11,584 nt of DNA from Frankiaceae bacterium (GTDB taxonomy: Bacteria > Actinomycetota > Actinomycetes > Frankiales > Frankiaceae). The DNA lies in the NCBI GenBank assembly GCA_030840885.1, contig JAVEDQ010000384.1:1-11584 (forward strand), read 5' to 3'. Both the position numbers and the translations under genes were made by a program. A model generated the notes under the pieces. It did not search any database and was not told where the DNA came from. It saw only the letters and a list, made by a program, of their open reading frames with translations. Below, piece by piece: positions 1-6,741 of the stretch (positions within the stretch are counted from its first letter, which is position 1; each line of letters begins with the position of its first letter).

Positions 1-578
1 CCCCGCAGGGCTCCGCCGACGTAGTCGATCAGCAGGGCGACACCCCAGAGCGCCGCCTGCGCAGGCCCGTCGAGGAAGGCGGAGACCAGCAGCACCGCCG
101 GCGCGAGCAGGGCGCTGCCGGCGAGGCTGAGCGCAGCCTGCCGCACACCGGAGTGTTGAGCGCCGACGACGAACAATCCGATGTGCAGCACGCGCACGAT
201 CAGGTAGGCCACCGCGAAGGTCAGCGCATCCTGCTCGAAAGCGCCGGGGATCGCCAACGCGCACACGAGCATCGCCGCCATCGCCGCGAAGATCGTCCCT
301 CGGACGGCAGCAGACCCCGCGTCGACCTCGTTGGTCAACCACGCATAGGCCCCCCAGGCCCACCAGATGGCCGCGAGCACGAGCATCCCCCGGACGAGTC
401 CGCCTCCGGTGGCGTCGTTGGCCAGCCGGGCCGTCACCTGGGTGATGGCGAAGACGAAGACGAGATCGAAGAAGAGCTCGAGGGGCTCGACGCGCTTCTC
501 GGGTGCGCCGGCGTTCGCTGCTGGCACGACGTTTGCTGGCAGGGGACCGGTCAACGGGCTGCTGCCTTGCTTCGTCAT
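1..578 (-). CDS. Low temperature requirement protein A (LtrA) family membrane protein, 3' end cut by window edge
   Basis: Reading the minus strand from the ATG at 578 gives an open frame of 192 codons that runs off the left edge, so only the N-terminal half or so of a usual ~370-400-aa LtrA protein is seen. The family signature is clear: residues 31-49 read EPLELFFDLVFVFAITQVT, and 71-84 read IWWAWGAYAWLTNE, both typical of LtrA (PF06772). At least four hydrophobic stretches follow (about 62-80, 94-112, 119-140, 147-169), consistent with a multi-pass inner-membrane protein. The biochemical role of LtrA is not established; the name comes from a Listeria cold-growth phenotype. A G-rich stretch about 10 nt before the ATG could serve as a weak ribosome site. 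The gene lies 87 bp after the DUF445 stop on the same strand and could be co-transcribed or have its own promoter in that gap. Confidence 0.9.
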   Translation of the reverse strand, partial: MTKQGSSPLTGPLPANVVPAANAGAPEKRVEPLELFFDLVFVFAITQVTARLANDATGGGLVRGMLVLAAIWWAWGAYAWLTNEVDAGSAAVRGTIFAAMAAMLVCALAIPGAFEQDALTFAVAYLIVRVLHIGLFVVGAQHSGVRQAALSLAGSALLAPAVLLVSAFLDGPAQAALWGVALLIDYVGGALR

Positions 579-579
579 G

Positions 580-648
580 CCTCGAACCCCCAGCGTCAGA
601 AGGCCCCGCCGGTCACGCCAACGGAATCGACAACAATGCGGTTCGAGG
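580..648. repeat. 9-bp inverted repeat in the DUF445-ltrA gap
   Basis: CCTCGAACC at 580-588 and its exact reverse complement GGTTCGAGG at 640-648 bracket the spacer between the DUF445 stop and the LtrA start, with 51 nt between the arms. One arm abuts the LtrA ATG at its ribosome-binding position. The TCGAAC/GTTCGA cores resemble actinobacterial LexA half-sites, but the spacing is far from the 4-nt spacer of a LexA box. It could be a looped operator, a long-range RNA stem masking the LtrA start, or chance. Confidence 0.3.
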
Positions 649-665
649 ACGATGTTCCCACTGGC

Positions 666-1952
666 TCACAGCAGCAGTTCCGAAATCGTGTAGATCGCGA
701 GGCCGGCCAGCGCCCCCACCACGGTGCCGTTGATGCGAATGAATTGCAGGTCGCGGCCGACCTGGAGCTCGATCTTGCGGGACGCCTCGGCAGCGTCCCA
801 CCGCTCGACGGTCTCCGAGATCAGCGAGCTCACCTCATTCGCGTAGTTGCGCACCGCGAAGCCGACCGCGTCCTGTGCCCAGCCGTCGACCTTGTCGCGT
901 AGTTCCGGGTCGTCGTGCAGGCGCCGGCCGAGTGACGCGAGGCCGTCACGGACGCGGAGCCGCAGTTCGCTGCCGGGGTCGTCGATCGCCTGCAGCACCA
1001 GGGCGCGGCCGGTCGACAGCAGTCGGCTCATCGCGCCCCGCACCTCGGGGTGGTCGAGCAGCCGGCGCTTCAGCGCCTCGGCGCGGTCCATCGTGAACGG
1101 GTCGGAGCGCAGGTCCTCGGCGAAGCGGATGAGCAGGTCGTCCAAGGCGATCCGCGCCCGGTGCCGCGGGTCGTTGCGCACCTCGCGGACGACTCGGGTG
1201 AGCTCGTTGAAGATGCGGGAGGCGATGCGGTCGTCGACGAAGCGCGGCGACCAGGACGGGGCCTGCTCGGTGACCATCGAGACGACCTTCTCGCGGTTCT
1301 CGAGCAGCCAGGCGTAGGCCTCGTCGAGCCCGAGGTCGACCAGCTGGTGGTGGTCGCCACCCTGCACGACCTCGCCTAGCAGCTTCCCCGCCGCCGGTCC
1401 CCACGGCCGCTCAACGAAGCGGCGGACCACGGTCTGCTCGAGCACCGACTGCACCGCGTCGTCCCGCAGGACGGTGACGGCGGCCCGGGCCAGGGTGGCG
1501 AGCTCGGCGGTGACCCGCTCGGCGTGCCGCGGATCGGCCAGCCACGAGCCGAACCGGGAGGCGACACCCAGCCCGGCGACCTTGCTCCGGACCACCTCTT
1601 CGACGAGAAAGTTCGACGTGACGAAGGACTGCAGGCTCTTTCCGAGCGCGTCCTTGCGGGTGCGGATGAGCGCCGTGTGCGGGATCGGGATGCCCAGCGG
1701 ATGCTTGAAGAGCGCGGTCACGGCGAACCAGTCCGCGAGCGCCCCGACCATGGCTGCCTCGGCCGCGGCGCTGACGTAGGGCACCCAACCCGGCGCACCG
1801 GTGTGCTCCCACCGGATGGTGACGGCGTAGACCAGCACCGCGAACAGCAGCAGGCCGGTCGCGGTCGCCTTCATCCGGCGCAGGTCGCGGCGCTTCTGGG
1901 CGTCGGGGTCGACGGCCGGTGCCGGGGTAGCCGGCCGGGGTGGGGCGCTCAC
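666..1952 (-). CDS. DUF445 family membrane protein (YjiN-like)
   Basis: A 428-aa protein on the minus strand. It begins at a GTG (1952) that overlaps the TGA of the upstream SRAP gene by the 4-nt GTGA arrangement; the same frame stays open further upstream, but that part is a shadow of the SRAP gene. After a short basic N-terminus (KRRDLRRMK), residues 29-47 form a hydrophobic segment, then 57-92 carry the DUF445 hallmark (SAAAEAAMVGALADWFAVTA, then LFKHPLGIPIPHTALI). The middle (about 100-400) is charged and helical. The C-terminus (about 404-428) ends in INGTVVGALAGLAIYTISEL and a final hydrophobic turn, the usual DUF445 C-terminal anchor. The topology is therefore a large soluble body held at both ends in the membrane. 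Family function is unknown. Coupling to SRAP suggests coordinated translation, not necessarily a shared pathway. Confidence 0.9.
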   Translation of the reverse strand: MSAPPRPATPAPAVDPDAQKRRDLRRMKATATGLLLFAVLVYAVTIRWEHTGAPGWVPYVSAAAEAAMVGALADWFAVTALFKHPLGIPIPHTALIRTRKDALGKSLQSFVTSNFLVEEVVRSKVAGLGVASRFGSWLADPRHAERVTAELATLARAAVTVLRDDAVQSVLEQTVVRRFVERPWGPAAGKLLGEVVQGGDHHQLVDLGLDEAYAWLLENREKVVSMVTEQAPSWSPRFVDDRIASRIFNELTRVVREVRNDPRHRARIALDDLLIRFAEDLRSDPFTMDRAEALKRRLLDHPEVRGAMSRLLSTGRALVLQAIDDPGSELRLRVRDGLASLGRRLHDDPELRDKVDGWAQDAVGFAVRNYANEVSSLISETVERWDAAEASRKIELQVGRDLQFIRINGTVVGALAGLAIYTISELLL

Positions 1953-2731
1953 CACAGCGCGGCCTGCTCCGGCGGCGGGACCGACTCGGCGGAGGTCACC
2001 GGTTCCGCTGACGCGACCGGCTCCAGCAGCTCGGGCCCCGTGTTGCGGACCGAGTTCACCGCCGTCGAGACCTCGGTGACGTCGAGCGCCCGAGGCGGGC
2101 CGTCGAGCAGGTCCGTGAGCAACGCCTCGACGTCGACGTCCGGGTCGAGCCAGTCGTCCCACCGCTCGACGGGCACGAGCAGGGGAGCTCGCTCGTGCAG
2201 CCACTCGACGGCCACCGGCGCCGGGCCGGTGAGGACGCTGCACGTCCGCAGGCGGCTGCCGTCCGGACGTCGTGCACGTTCGTAGATGCCCGCGAAGGCG
2301 AGCAACCCGCCGTCGGCGGGCCGGACGAGGTGCGGCCGGCGGCCTTCCGGGGTGCGCACCCACTCGTACCAGCCGTCGGCGGGCAGCAGGCAGCGCTGGC
2401 GTCGGACCGCCCGGCGGAACGACGGCTTGTCCAGCACGGTCTCGACCCGGGCGTTGATCCGCTGGGCCGCGGTGGACGGCGCCGCCCACGGCGGCACGAG
2501 CCCCCAGCCAAGCAGCGTCAGCTGGCGGCCTGCCGCCTCCGCCCCCGCGTCGGTGGCGGGCAGCACGGCCGGGACGGGATCGGTGGGGGCGAGTGCGAAG
2601 CGCCGCTTCCGCTCAAGCGACTCGGCCTCGGACGGCGACTGCTCGTCGGCGGCTGTCGGATCGAAGGGATTCGCTCCCATCAGGACAGCGAGGTCGGCGA
2701 GATCACCTGCGGAGACGTAACGGCCACACAC
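1949..2731 (-). CDS. SRAP domain protein (YedK/HMCES-like abasic-site DNA-protein crosslinker)
   Basis: A 260-aa protein starting at a GTG (2731) so that Cys2 follows the initiator (M-C-G-R-Y). In SRAP proteins (YedK, HMCES) Met1 is removed and Cys2 attacks abasic sites in single-stranded DNA to form a protective thiazolidine crosslink. All key residues are visible: Cys2, Asn93 (RINARVETV), Glu123 (DGWYEW) and His179 (LHERAP, matching the H-x-R-x-P motif). The start is fixed by the need for Cys2; an ATG slightly upstream is out of frame. No strong Shine-Dalgarno precedes the GTG. The core ends near residue 225; the last ~35 residues are a low-complexity Pro/Ala/Glu/Ser tail with PVASAEPVTSAES. 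The gene overlaps DUF445 by 4 nt. Family members are sometimes described as SOS-associated, but I see no LexA box (GAAC-N4-GTTC type) in the 250 bp upstream. Confidence 0.95.
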   Translation of the reverse strand: MCGRYVSAGDLADLAVLMGANPFDPTAADEQSPSEAESLERKRRFALAPTDPVPAVLPATDAGAEAAGRQLTLLGWGLVPPWAAPSTAAQRINARVETVLDKPSFRRAVRRQRCLLPADGWYEWVRTPEGRRPHLVRPADGGLLAFAGIYERARRPDGSRLRTCSVLTGPAPVAVEWLHERAPLLVPVERWDDWLDPDVDVEALLTDLLDGPPRALDVTEVSTAVNSVRNTGPELLEPVASAEPVTSAESVPPPEQAALW

Positions 2732-2983
2732 GTGGCCATTGTGCCGACAGGCCAGCGTCCGACGGCCGTAGTTGATATTGTGGACACAGCGTCGATTTCA
2801 CGTCGCTCCTGCAGCGGGCCAGTTCGCCCGCGCGGTCGCTCCCTTCGCCCGTCCGGGCACCCCAGCTGTGTGGCCTCCTGGCTGCGCAGGCAACCGAGCT
2901 CATCGATGAGCTCGGTAGGGGAAGCCTGGTTCCGGTAGCGCTGCTGGTTTTCGCGGCCACCGAAACAGTCAGGTTGTTCTCAT
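2732..2983 (+). promoter_or_regulatory. Divergent intergenic region with long structured leader before the DEAD-box gene
   Basis: This 252-bp gap separates the SRAP start (minus) from the helicase start (plus). It holds one AT-rich island at 2771-2781 (GTTGATATTGT) where TATTGT fits an actinobacterial -10 (TANNNT) for the plus strand; no good -35 is seen. If that is the promoter, the helicase mRNA has a leader of almost 200 nt. Possible hairpins on the plus strand are GCGGGC/GCCCGC (2814-2819 with 2826-2831), GCCC/GGGC (2847-2858), the 24-nt palindrome at 2893-2916 inside an outer CAGGC/GCCTG pair (2887-2891 with 2924-2928), and GTTTTCG/CGAAAC (2947-2953 with 2961-2966). A weak AGG (2971-2973) lies 10 nt before the ATG. 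Helicase genes of this type are often cold-regulated through the leader; that is inference here. I do not recognise a known riboswitch class. Confidence 0.4.
2893..2916. repeat. Perfect 24-nt palindrome in the DEAD-box leader
   Basis: Each arm reads ACCGAGCTCATC followed immediately by its reverse complement GATGAGCTCGGT, with no unpaired centre in DNA. As RNA it would make a stem of about 10 bp with a tight loop. It is nested in CAGGC (2887-2891) and GCCTG (2924-2928). No T-tract follows on either strand, so a standard intrinsic terminator is unlikely. It could be a dimeric-regulator operator or the main stem of a cis-acting RNA. Confidence 0.75.
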
Positions 2984-4432
2984 ATGTCACGCCCTCGCGG
3001 CGGTTCACGGCGTGCTCCGGCACGACCGTCCGCCCCGTCCGCCCTTGTCGTCTCCGAGCTCGAGACCGCCCTGCAGCGTTCCGCTGCCGAGCCCTCGCCC
3101 GAGCCCACCCCGTTCACCGAGCTGGGCCTGCCGCCCAAGCTCGTCGACGCGCTCGCCCGCGTCGGACTCACCACCGCCTTCGAGATCCAGGCGCGCGTCC
3201 TGCCGGACGCGTTGGCCGGCCGCACCCTGCTCGGCCGTGCGCGCACCGGCTCGGGCAAGACCATCGCCTTCGGTCTCCCCGTACTGACCCGGCTCGCATC
3301 CTCCGGACAGCGTCGGCGCCCCGGGGCCATCCGGGGCCTCATCCTCGTCCCCACCCGCGAGCTCGCCGGGCAGGTCGTCGACGCCCTCGAGCCGCTCGGG
3401 CGCTCGCTCGGACTGCGCACGCTCGCGGTCTACGGCGGTGCCTCCATGGGCAAGCAGATCAGCGCGCTGCGCGGCGGGGTCGACCTTGTTGTCGCCACCC
3501 CCGGGCGCCTGGTCGACCTCATCGAGCGGCGTTCGGCCACGCTGGACTCGGTGGAGGTCACCGTGCTCGACGAGGCCGACCACCTCGCCGACCTCGGCTT
3601 CCTCCCCGTGGTCACCCAGCTGCTGGACATGACGCCGAGCGACGGGCAGCGCCTGCTGTTCTCCGCGACGCTCGACCGTGAGGTCGACAAGCTCGTCCGG
3701 CGGTTCCTGCCCGACCCGGCCGTGCACTCCGTGCCCGACGAGACCCCCAGTGGCCACGTCGAGCACCACACCGTCGAGGTCCGCTTCGGCGACAAGGTCG
3801 GCGTCGCGGCGCAGATCGCCGGTGCCGACGGCCGCACGCTGATCTTCGTGCGCACCAAGCACGGAGCCGACCGGCTGGCCAAGCAGCTCAGCCGCGTCGG
3901 GGTCTCCGCGGCCGCCATCCACGGCGACCTCCGGCAGAGCCAGCGGGAGCGTGCCCTCGACGGGTTCACCCGCGGTCGCATCCCGGTGCTCGTGGCCACC
4001 GACGTCGCCGCCCGCGGCATCCACGTCGACGCCGTCGAGCGGGTCGTGCACTACGACCCGGCCAACGACCCCAAGACCCACCTGCACCGCTCCGGCCGTA
4101 CCGGCCGCGCCGGTGCCGACGGCGCCGTGGTCACGCTCGTGCTCCCCGACCAGACCCGTGAGGTCGAGCGGATGCACCAGCAGGCCGGGACGCCCTCGAC
4201 CCGCATGACTGTGCAGCCGCGCGACATGACGGCCACCGTCGAGGTGCCGGCCTACGTGGCCGACGCCAACGACGACGCGTCCCGCCGGCCCCGGCGCGAC
4301 AACGGGCCGCGGGGTGCCACGGCCTCCGGTCGTCGTCCCGGTCCGCAGCAGGGCCGTCGCCCGGCTCCCGAGCGGACCGAGCGGTCCGGCAGTCCTGCCG
4401 GCCGCCGCCGCTCGTCGCGTACCGCTGCCTGA
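2984..4432 (+). CDS. DEAD-box ATP-dependent RNA helicase
   Basis: A 482-aa superfamily 2 helicase that uses ATP to unwind short RNA duplexes, probably in RNA decay, ribosome assembly or cold adaptation. All motifs are in order: Q motif (F44 to Q69), motif I ARTGSGKT (86-93), Ia PTREL (123-127), GG (151-152), Ib TPGR (172-175), II DEAD (196-199), III SAT (227-229), IV LIFV (286-289), V ATDVAARGIHVD (338-349) and VI HRSGRTGRAG (368-377). RecA domain 1 spans about 45-250 and domain 2 about 265-410. The last ~55 residues (from ~430) are a disordered Arg/Gly/Pro/Ser-rich basic tail typical of RhlE/DeaD-like bacterial enzymes and likely to bind RNA. A 40-residue N-terminal extension is also basic and Pro/Ala-rich. 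It is cytoplasmic. The ATG at 2984 has only a weak AGG upstream, which fits translation controlled by the leader. RhlE versus DeaD subtype cannot be settled here. Confidence 0.97.
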   Translation: MSRPRGGSRRAPARPSAPSALVVSELETALQRSAAEPSPEPTPFTELGLPPKLVDALARVGLTTAFEIQARVLPDALAGRTLLGRARTGSGKTIAFGLPVLTRLASSGQRRRPGAIRGLILVPTRELAGQVVDALEPLGRSLGLRTLAVYGGASMGKQISALRGGVDLVVATPGRLVDLIERRSATLDSVEVTVLDEADHLADLGFLPVVTQLLDMTPSDGQRLLFSATLDREVDKLVRRFLPDPAVHSVPDETPSGHVEHHTVEVRFGDKVGVAAQIAGADGRTLIFVRTKHGADRLAKQLSRVGVSAAAIHGDLRQSQRERALDGFTRGRIPVLVATDVAARGIHVDAVERVVHYDPANDPKTHLHRSGRTGRAGADGAVVTLVLPDQTREVERMHQQAGTPSTRMTVQPRDMTATVEVPAYVADANDDASRRPRRDNGPRGATASGRRPGPQQGRRPAPERTERSGSPAGRRRSSRTAA

Positions 4433-4455
4433 CAGACCTCCAGCACTGCTCGACC

Positions 4456-4498
4456 GACGCCTCCGGGTCGCCCTGCAACAGGGCCTCCCGGGGGCGTC
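4456..4498. terminator. Large hairpin between convergent genes, candidate bidirectional terminator without T-tract
   Basis: The 69-bp gap between the helicase stop (4432) and the GGDEF-EAL stop (4502) contains a nearly symmetric 43-nt hairpin. The outer arms GACGCC (4456-4461) and GGCGTC (4493-4498) continue through a possible U-G pair (4462/4492) into CCGGG (4463-4467) with CCCGG (4487-4491). After a small TC/CT mismatch comes GCCCTG (4470-4475) with CAGGGC (4479-4484) around a CAA loop. That is about 18 pairs, very GC-rich. Neither side has a T-tract, as is common for actinobacterial stem-only terminators. Its position serves both converging genes. Confidence 0.65.
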
Positions 4499-4501
4499 GT
4501 G

Positions 4502-6598
4502 TCAGCGTGGGACGGGAATTGCCGCGAGCCGCGCAGCCTCACCGAGCGAACTCGGCAGGCGCGCCAACGACACCGGTCGGCTCAGCAGATAGCCCTGCGC
4601 GGCGTCGCAGCCCATCGAGCGGAGATCGCTGAGCGCGTCGGCGGTCTCCACCCCCTCGGCCGTCGTGGTGAAGCCGAGGCTGTGCGCGAGTTCGACGACC
4701 GATCGCACGATCGCGGCGTTGCGCGGGTTCAGCGCCATGTCGAGCACGAAGCTCTTGTCGATCTTGACCTCGTCGACCGGCAGGGTGGCGAGGTAACCGA
4801 GTGAGGTCTGCCCGGCGCCGAAGTCGTCGATGCTGATGCGGACGCCGGCCCGGGAGAGTTCGCCGAGTGCGTCGGCGACCCGCTCCGGGTCGATGAGCAA
4901 CGCCGTCTCGGTCATCTCGAGCACGATGCGGTCCGGCGCCACCTCGTGCCCGGCCAGCAGGGCGAGCAGGGTGGCCGCGAAGTCCGGCCGGGCGAGGCTC
5001 CGGGCCGAGACGTTGACCGCCACCCGCATCGTGCCGCTGGGGTCGATCCGCCCGAGGTCGTCCAGGGAGCGGCCGATCACCCAGGTGGTGAGCAGCTCCA
5101 TCAGCTCGGTCTGCTCGGCCGCGGGGATGAAGGCGTCCGGGAAGAGCAGGCCGCGTTCCGGGTGCTGCCAGCGGACCAGTGCTTCCACCGCTTCGACCCG
5201 GCCCGTCGAGATGTGCACCTTCGGCTGGTAGTGCAGGACCAGCTCGTCGTCGGCGACGGCTCGTTGCAGCTCGCCCATCAACGTCAGGGCGGTGCCGTCG
5301 TGCGGGTTGTCCGCCTCGTCGTAGCGTGCCAACCCCAGCCGCCGGCGCTTGGCCGTGGACATCGCGATGTCGGCGAAGCGCAGCAGGGCGTCGGTGTCGG
5401 GGGAGTGGGCGTCCGGTGAATCGGCGGGGTGCAGCGCATAGCCGACGCTCGCCTCGACCGTCAACGGCAGACCGCCCACGACGATGCCCTCGGAGACCAC
5501 CGCACGCAGCCGCTGCAGGGTCTCCTCGGCCTCCGCGGGGCAGGCGACATCCCGGATCACCAGACCGAACTCGTTGCCGCCGAGTCGGGCGACGGTGTCG
5601 TCCGGACGGACAGCGGCCCGCAGCCGTACCGCGAGCTTCTCCAGCAGCTCGTCGCCGTTGCGGTGGCCGAGCGCATCGTTGACCTCCCGGAAGCGGTCGA
5701 GGTCCATCACGGCGACGGCGGTACCCGACGGAGACTCGGCGAGGTCGCACGCCGCCTGCTGCCGGAAGCTCATCCGGTTGGGTAGCGACGTCAGCGGATC
5801 GTGCGCTGCGAGGTAGGTCGTCGCGCGCACCTGGCGCCGCAGTCGCCGCGTCACCGAGATGCTGATGGCGATGAGCACCAGCCAGAGCGCGGCCAGTCCT
5901 CCGACCAGGACGCGGGTGATCGTGCGCCGATCCTCGGCGGCGTGCGCCGCGATCGGCTCGTACGGCAGGTAGAGCTCGACCACACCGACCGGTCCTGACG
6001 CGGGCGTCGCCCGGACGGGCTGGTAGACCTCGACGACACGCGGGCCACCGCCACCGGCGTCGGCGTCCATGTGGGACAGCTGGGCCAGGACCTCACCCCG
6101 CAGGGCCCGCTTCACCTCGTCGCTGACCTCGTCGGACTCCGTGGACGAGTGCTTCATCGCGGGTTCGTCGCTCTGGAAGACCCGATGACCGTCCGGGCTG
6201 TACACCGAGACCCGCAGGACCTGACTCTGGGCGGCGGCGAAGTCGGCGGTCCTGCCAAGGATGAGGCGCTGCACGGGCGTGAGGTCGTGGAGGTCGGCGG
6301 TGGCGAGCAGCGGACTCATGGCGACGGCCGCGATGCCGGCCTGGTGCCGGGCCTCGATGAGGCCGTTGCGATCGGCCTGCACGCCGAGCAGCCACGACAG
6401 GACGGCCCCGAGCGCGACGATGGGCAGCAGGCTCGCCGTCGCGTAGACGGCGAACAGACGCCGACCGGCGAGCTCGCTCGTGCCGTCCGCTTTGTGAACC
6501 ACACGCAGACCATCGGCCGGATGGAGCAGGAGATGGATCCACCGACCGGTGGAACAATGAACGACCGGCTCTGCCGCCGCTGCCACCGGCTCCGCCAC
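4502..6598 (-). CDS. Membrane-bound GGDEF-EAL protein, predicted c-di-GMP phosphodiesterase with degenerate GGDEF
   Basis: A 698-aa protein from a GTG at 6598. No clear ribosome site precedes it; GTG at 6502 (residue 33, VVHKADG) is an alternative that would still keep all domains. Transmembrane segment 1 lies at about 48-72, an extracytoplasmic sensor region at 73-228, and transmembrane segment 2 at about 229-249. A GGDEF domain follows (about 260-428), then EAL (about 440-690). The GGDEF signature is GGNEF (340-344): the catalytic third position is Asn, so cyclase activity is probably lost. The upstream metal residue (D299 of VMDLDRF) and the inhibitory-site RxxD (R331-D334, five residues before GGNEF) remain. 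The EAL domain keeps its catalytic set: E472-A-L, N529, E561/E564 (EMTE), D591-D592 (DDFGAG), K612 (VKIDKS), E648 (AEGVE) and Q668 (QGYLLSRP). It should hydrolyse c-di-GMP to pGpG at the membrane in response to an unknown signal. A PilZ gene lies 2 kb away. Confidence 0.95.
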   Translation of the reverse strand: MAEPVAAAAEPVVHCSTGRWIHLLLHPADGLRVVHKADGTSELAGRRLFAVYATASLLPIVALGAVLSWLLGVQADRNGLIEARHQAGIAAVAMSPLLATADLHDLTPVQRLILGRTADFAAAQSQVLRVSVYSPDGHRVFQSDEPAMKHSSTESDEVSDEVKRALRGEVLAQLSHMDADAGGGGPRVVEVYQPVRATPASGPVGVVELYLPYEPIAAHAAEDRRTITRVLVGGLAALWLVLIAISISVTRRLRRQVRATTYLAAHDPLTSLPNRMSFRQQAACDLAESPSGTAVAVMDLDRFREVNDALGHRNGDELLEKLAVRLRAAVRPDDTVARLGGNEFGLVIRDVACPAEAEETLQRLRAVVSEGIVVGGLPLTVEASVGYALHPADSPDAHSPDTDALLRFADIAMSTAKRRRLGLARYDEADNPHDGTALTLMGELQRAVADDELVLHYQPKVHISTGRVEAVEALVRWQHPERGLLFPDAFIPAAEQTELMELLTTWVIGRSLDDLGRIDPSGTMRVAVNVSARSLARPDFAATLLALLAGHEVAPDRIVLEMTETALLIDPERVADALGELSRAGVRISIDDFGAGQTSLGYLATLPVDEVKIDKSFVLDMALNPRNAAIVRSVVELAHSLGFTTTAEGVETADALSDLRSMGCDAAQGYLLSRPVSLARLPSSLGEAARLAAIPVPR

Positions 6599-6629
6599 TG
6601 TGGACGGCGTCAGTACGCTCGACCGCGTC
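6599..6629. promoter_or_regulatory. Very short divergent promoter region of tRNA-Thr and the GGDEF-EAL gene
   Basis: Only 31 bp separate the GTG of the GGDEF-EAL gene from the first base of the plus-strand tRNA. TACGCT (6614-6619) fits a -10 for the tRNA, starting 16 nt before the mature 5' end. On the minus strand TACTGA (6615-6610) could be a poor -10 that would make the GGDEF-EAL mRNA nearly leaderless. Any -35 of the tRNA must lie inside the first codons of the GGDEF-EAL gene. No convincing -35 is seen on either strand. Confidence 0.35.
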
Positions 6630-6703
6630 GCCCGCTTAGCTCAGTAGGCCAGAGCAGCCGCCTTGTAAGCGGCAGGTCGTCGGTTCGATTCCGACAGCGG
6701 GCT
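6630..6703 (+). tRNA. tRNA-Thr (anticodon UGU)
   Basis: The 74-nt sequence folds as a complete cloverleaf. The acceptor arm is GCCCGCT with AGCGGGC, the D stem GCTC/GAGC, the anticodon stem GCCGC/GCGGC around loop CTTGTAA, the variable loop AGGTC, and the T stem GTCGG/CCGAC around TTCGATT. The anticodon TGT sits at 6664-6666 and reads ACA (threonine). The discriminator base is T and the CCA end is not encoded (TCA follows). It stands alone on the plus strand between two minus-strand genes. Confidence 0.96.
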
Positions 6704-6710
6704 CACAGAT

Positions 6711-6728
6711 CCCCGGCAGACCCCGGGG
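6711..6728 (+). terminator. Candidate terminator hairpin after tRNA-Thr
   Basis: CCCCGG (6711-6716) and CCGGGG (6723-6728) can pair around a six-base loop, starting 8 nt after the tRNA 3' end. Only two T's follow, so it is a weak or T-less terminator. It also lies just past the MFS stop (6742) for minus-strand transcription and could act for both. Confidence 0.45.
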
Positions 6729-6741
6729 TTGGTAGCCGGAG

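Noticed and set aside
1953..2489. N-terminal extension of the DUF445 frame
   Set aside because: This stretch is the out-of-frame reading of the SRAP gene; DUF445 homology begins after the GTG at 1952.
2732..2983. LexA/SOS box controlling the SRAP gene
   Set aside because: No GAAC-N4-GTTC-like site is present in the upstream region.
2776..2983. Known riboswitch (cobalamin, c-di-AMP, TPP) in the helicase leader
   Set aside because: I could not match the conserved core sequences of these classes; only hairpins and a palindrome are supported.
1..2983. Cold-adaptation cluster from LtrA plus DEAD-box helicase
   Set aside because: The two are separated by two unrelated genes and point in opposite directions; the LtrA name reflects one old phenotype and does not show a shared pathway.
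3005..4177. Long minus-strand open frame (390 codons) opposite the helicase
   Set aside because: It is antisense to an unmistakable DEAD-box gene and is open because of high GC third-position bias; its composition is Gly/Asp/Val-rich with no domain.
6630..6741. tRNA-Thr as integration site of a mobile element
   Set aside because: No second copy of the tRNA 3' end, no integrase and no foreign-looking genes are seen in the window.
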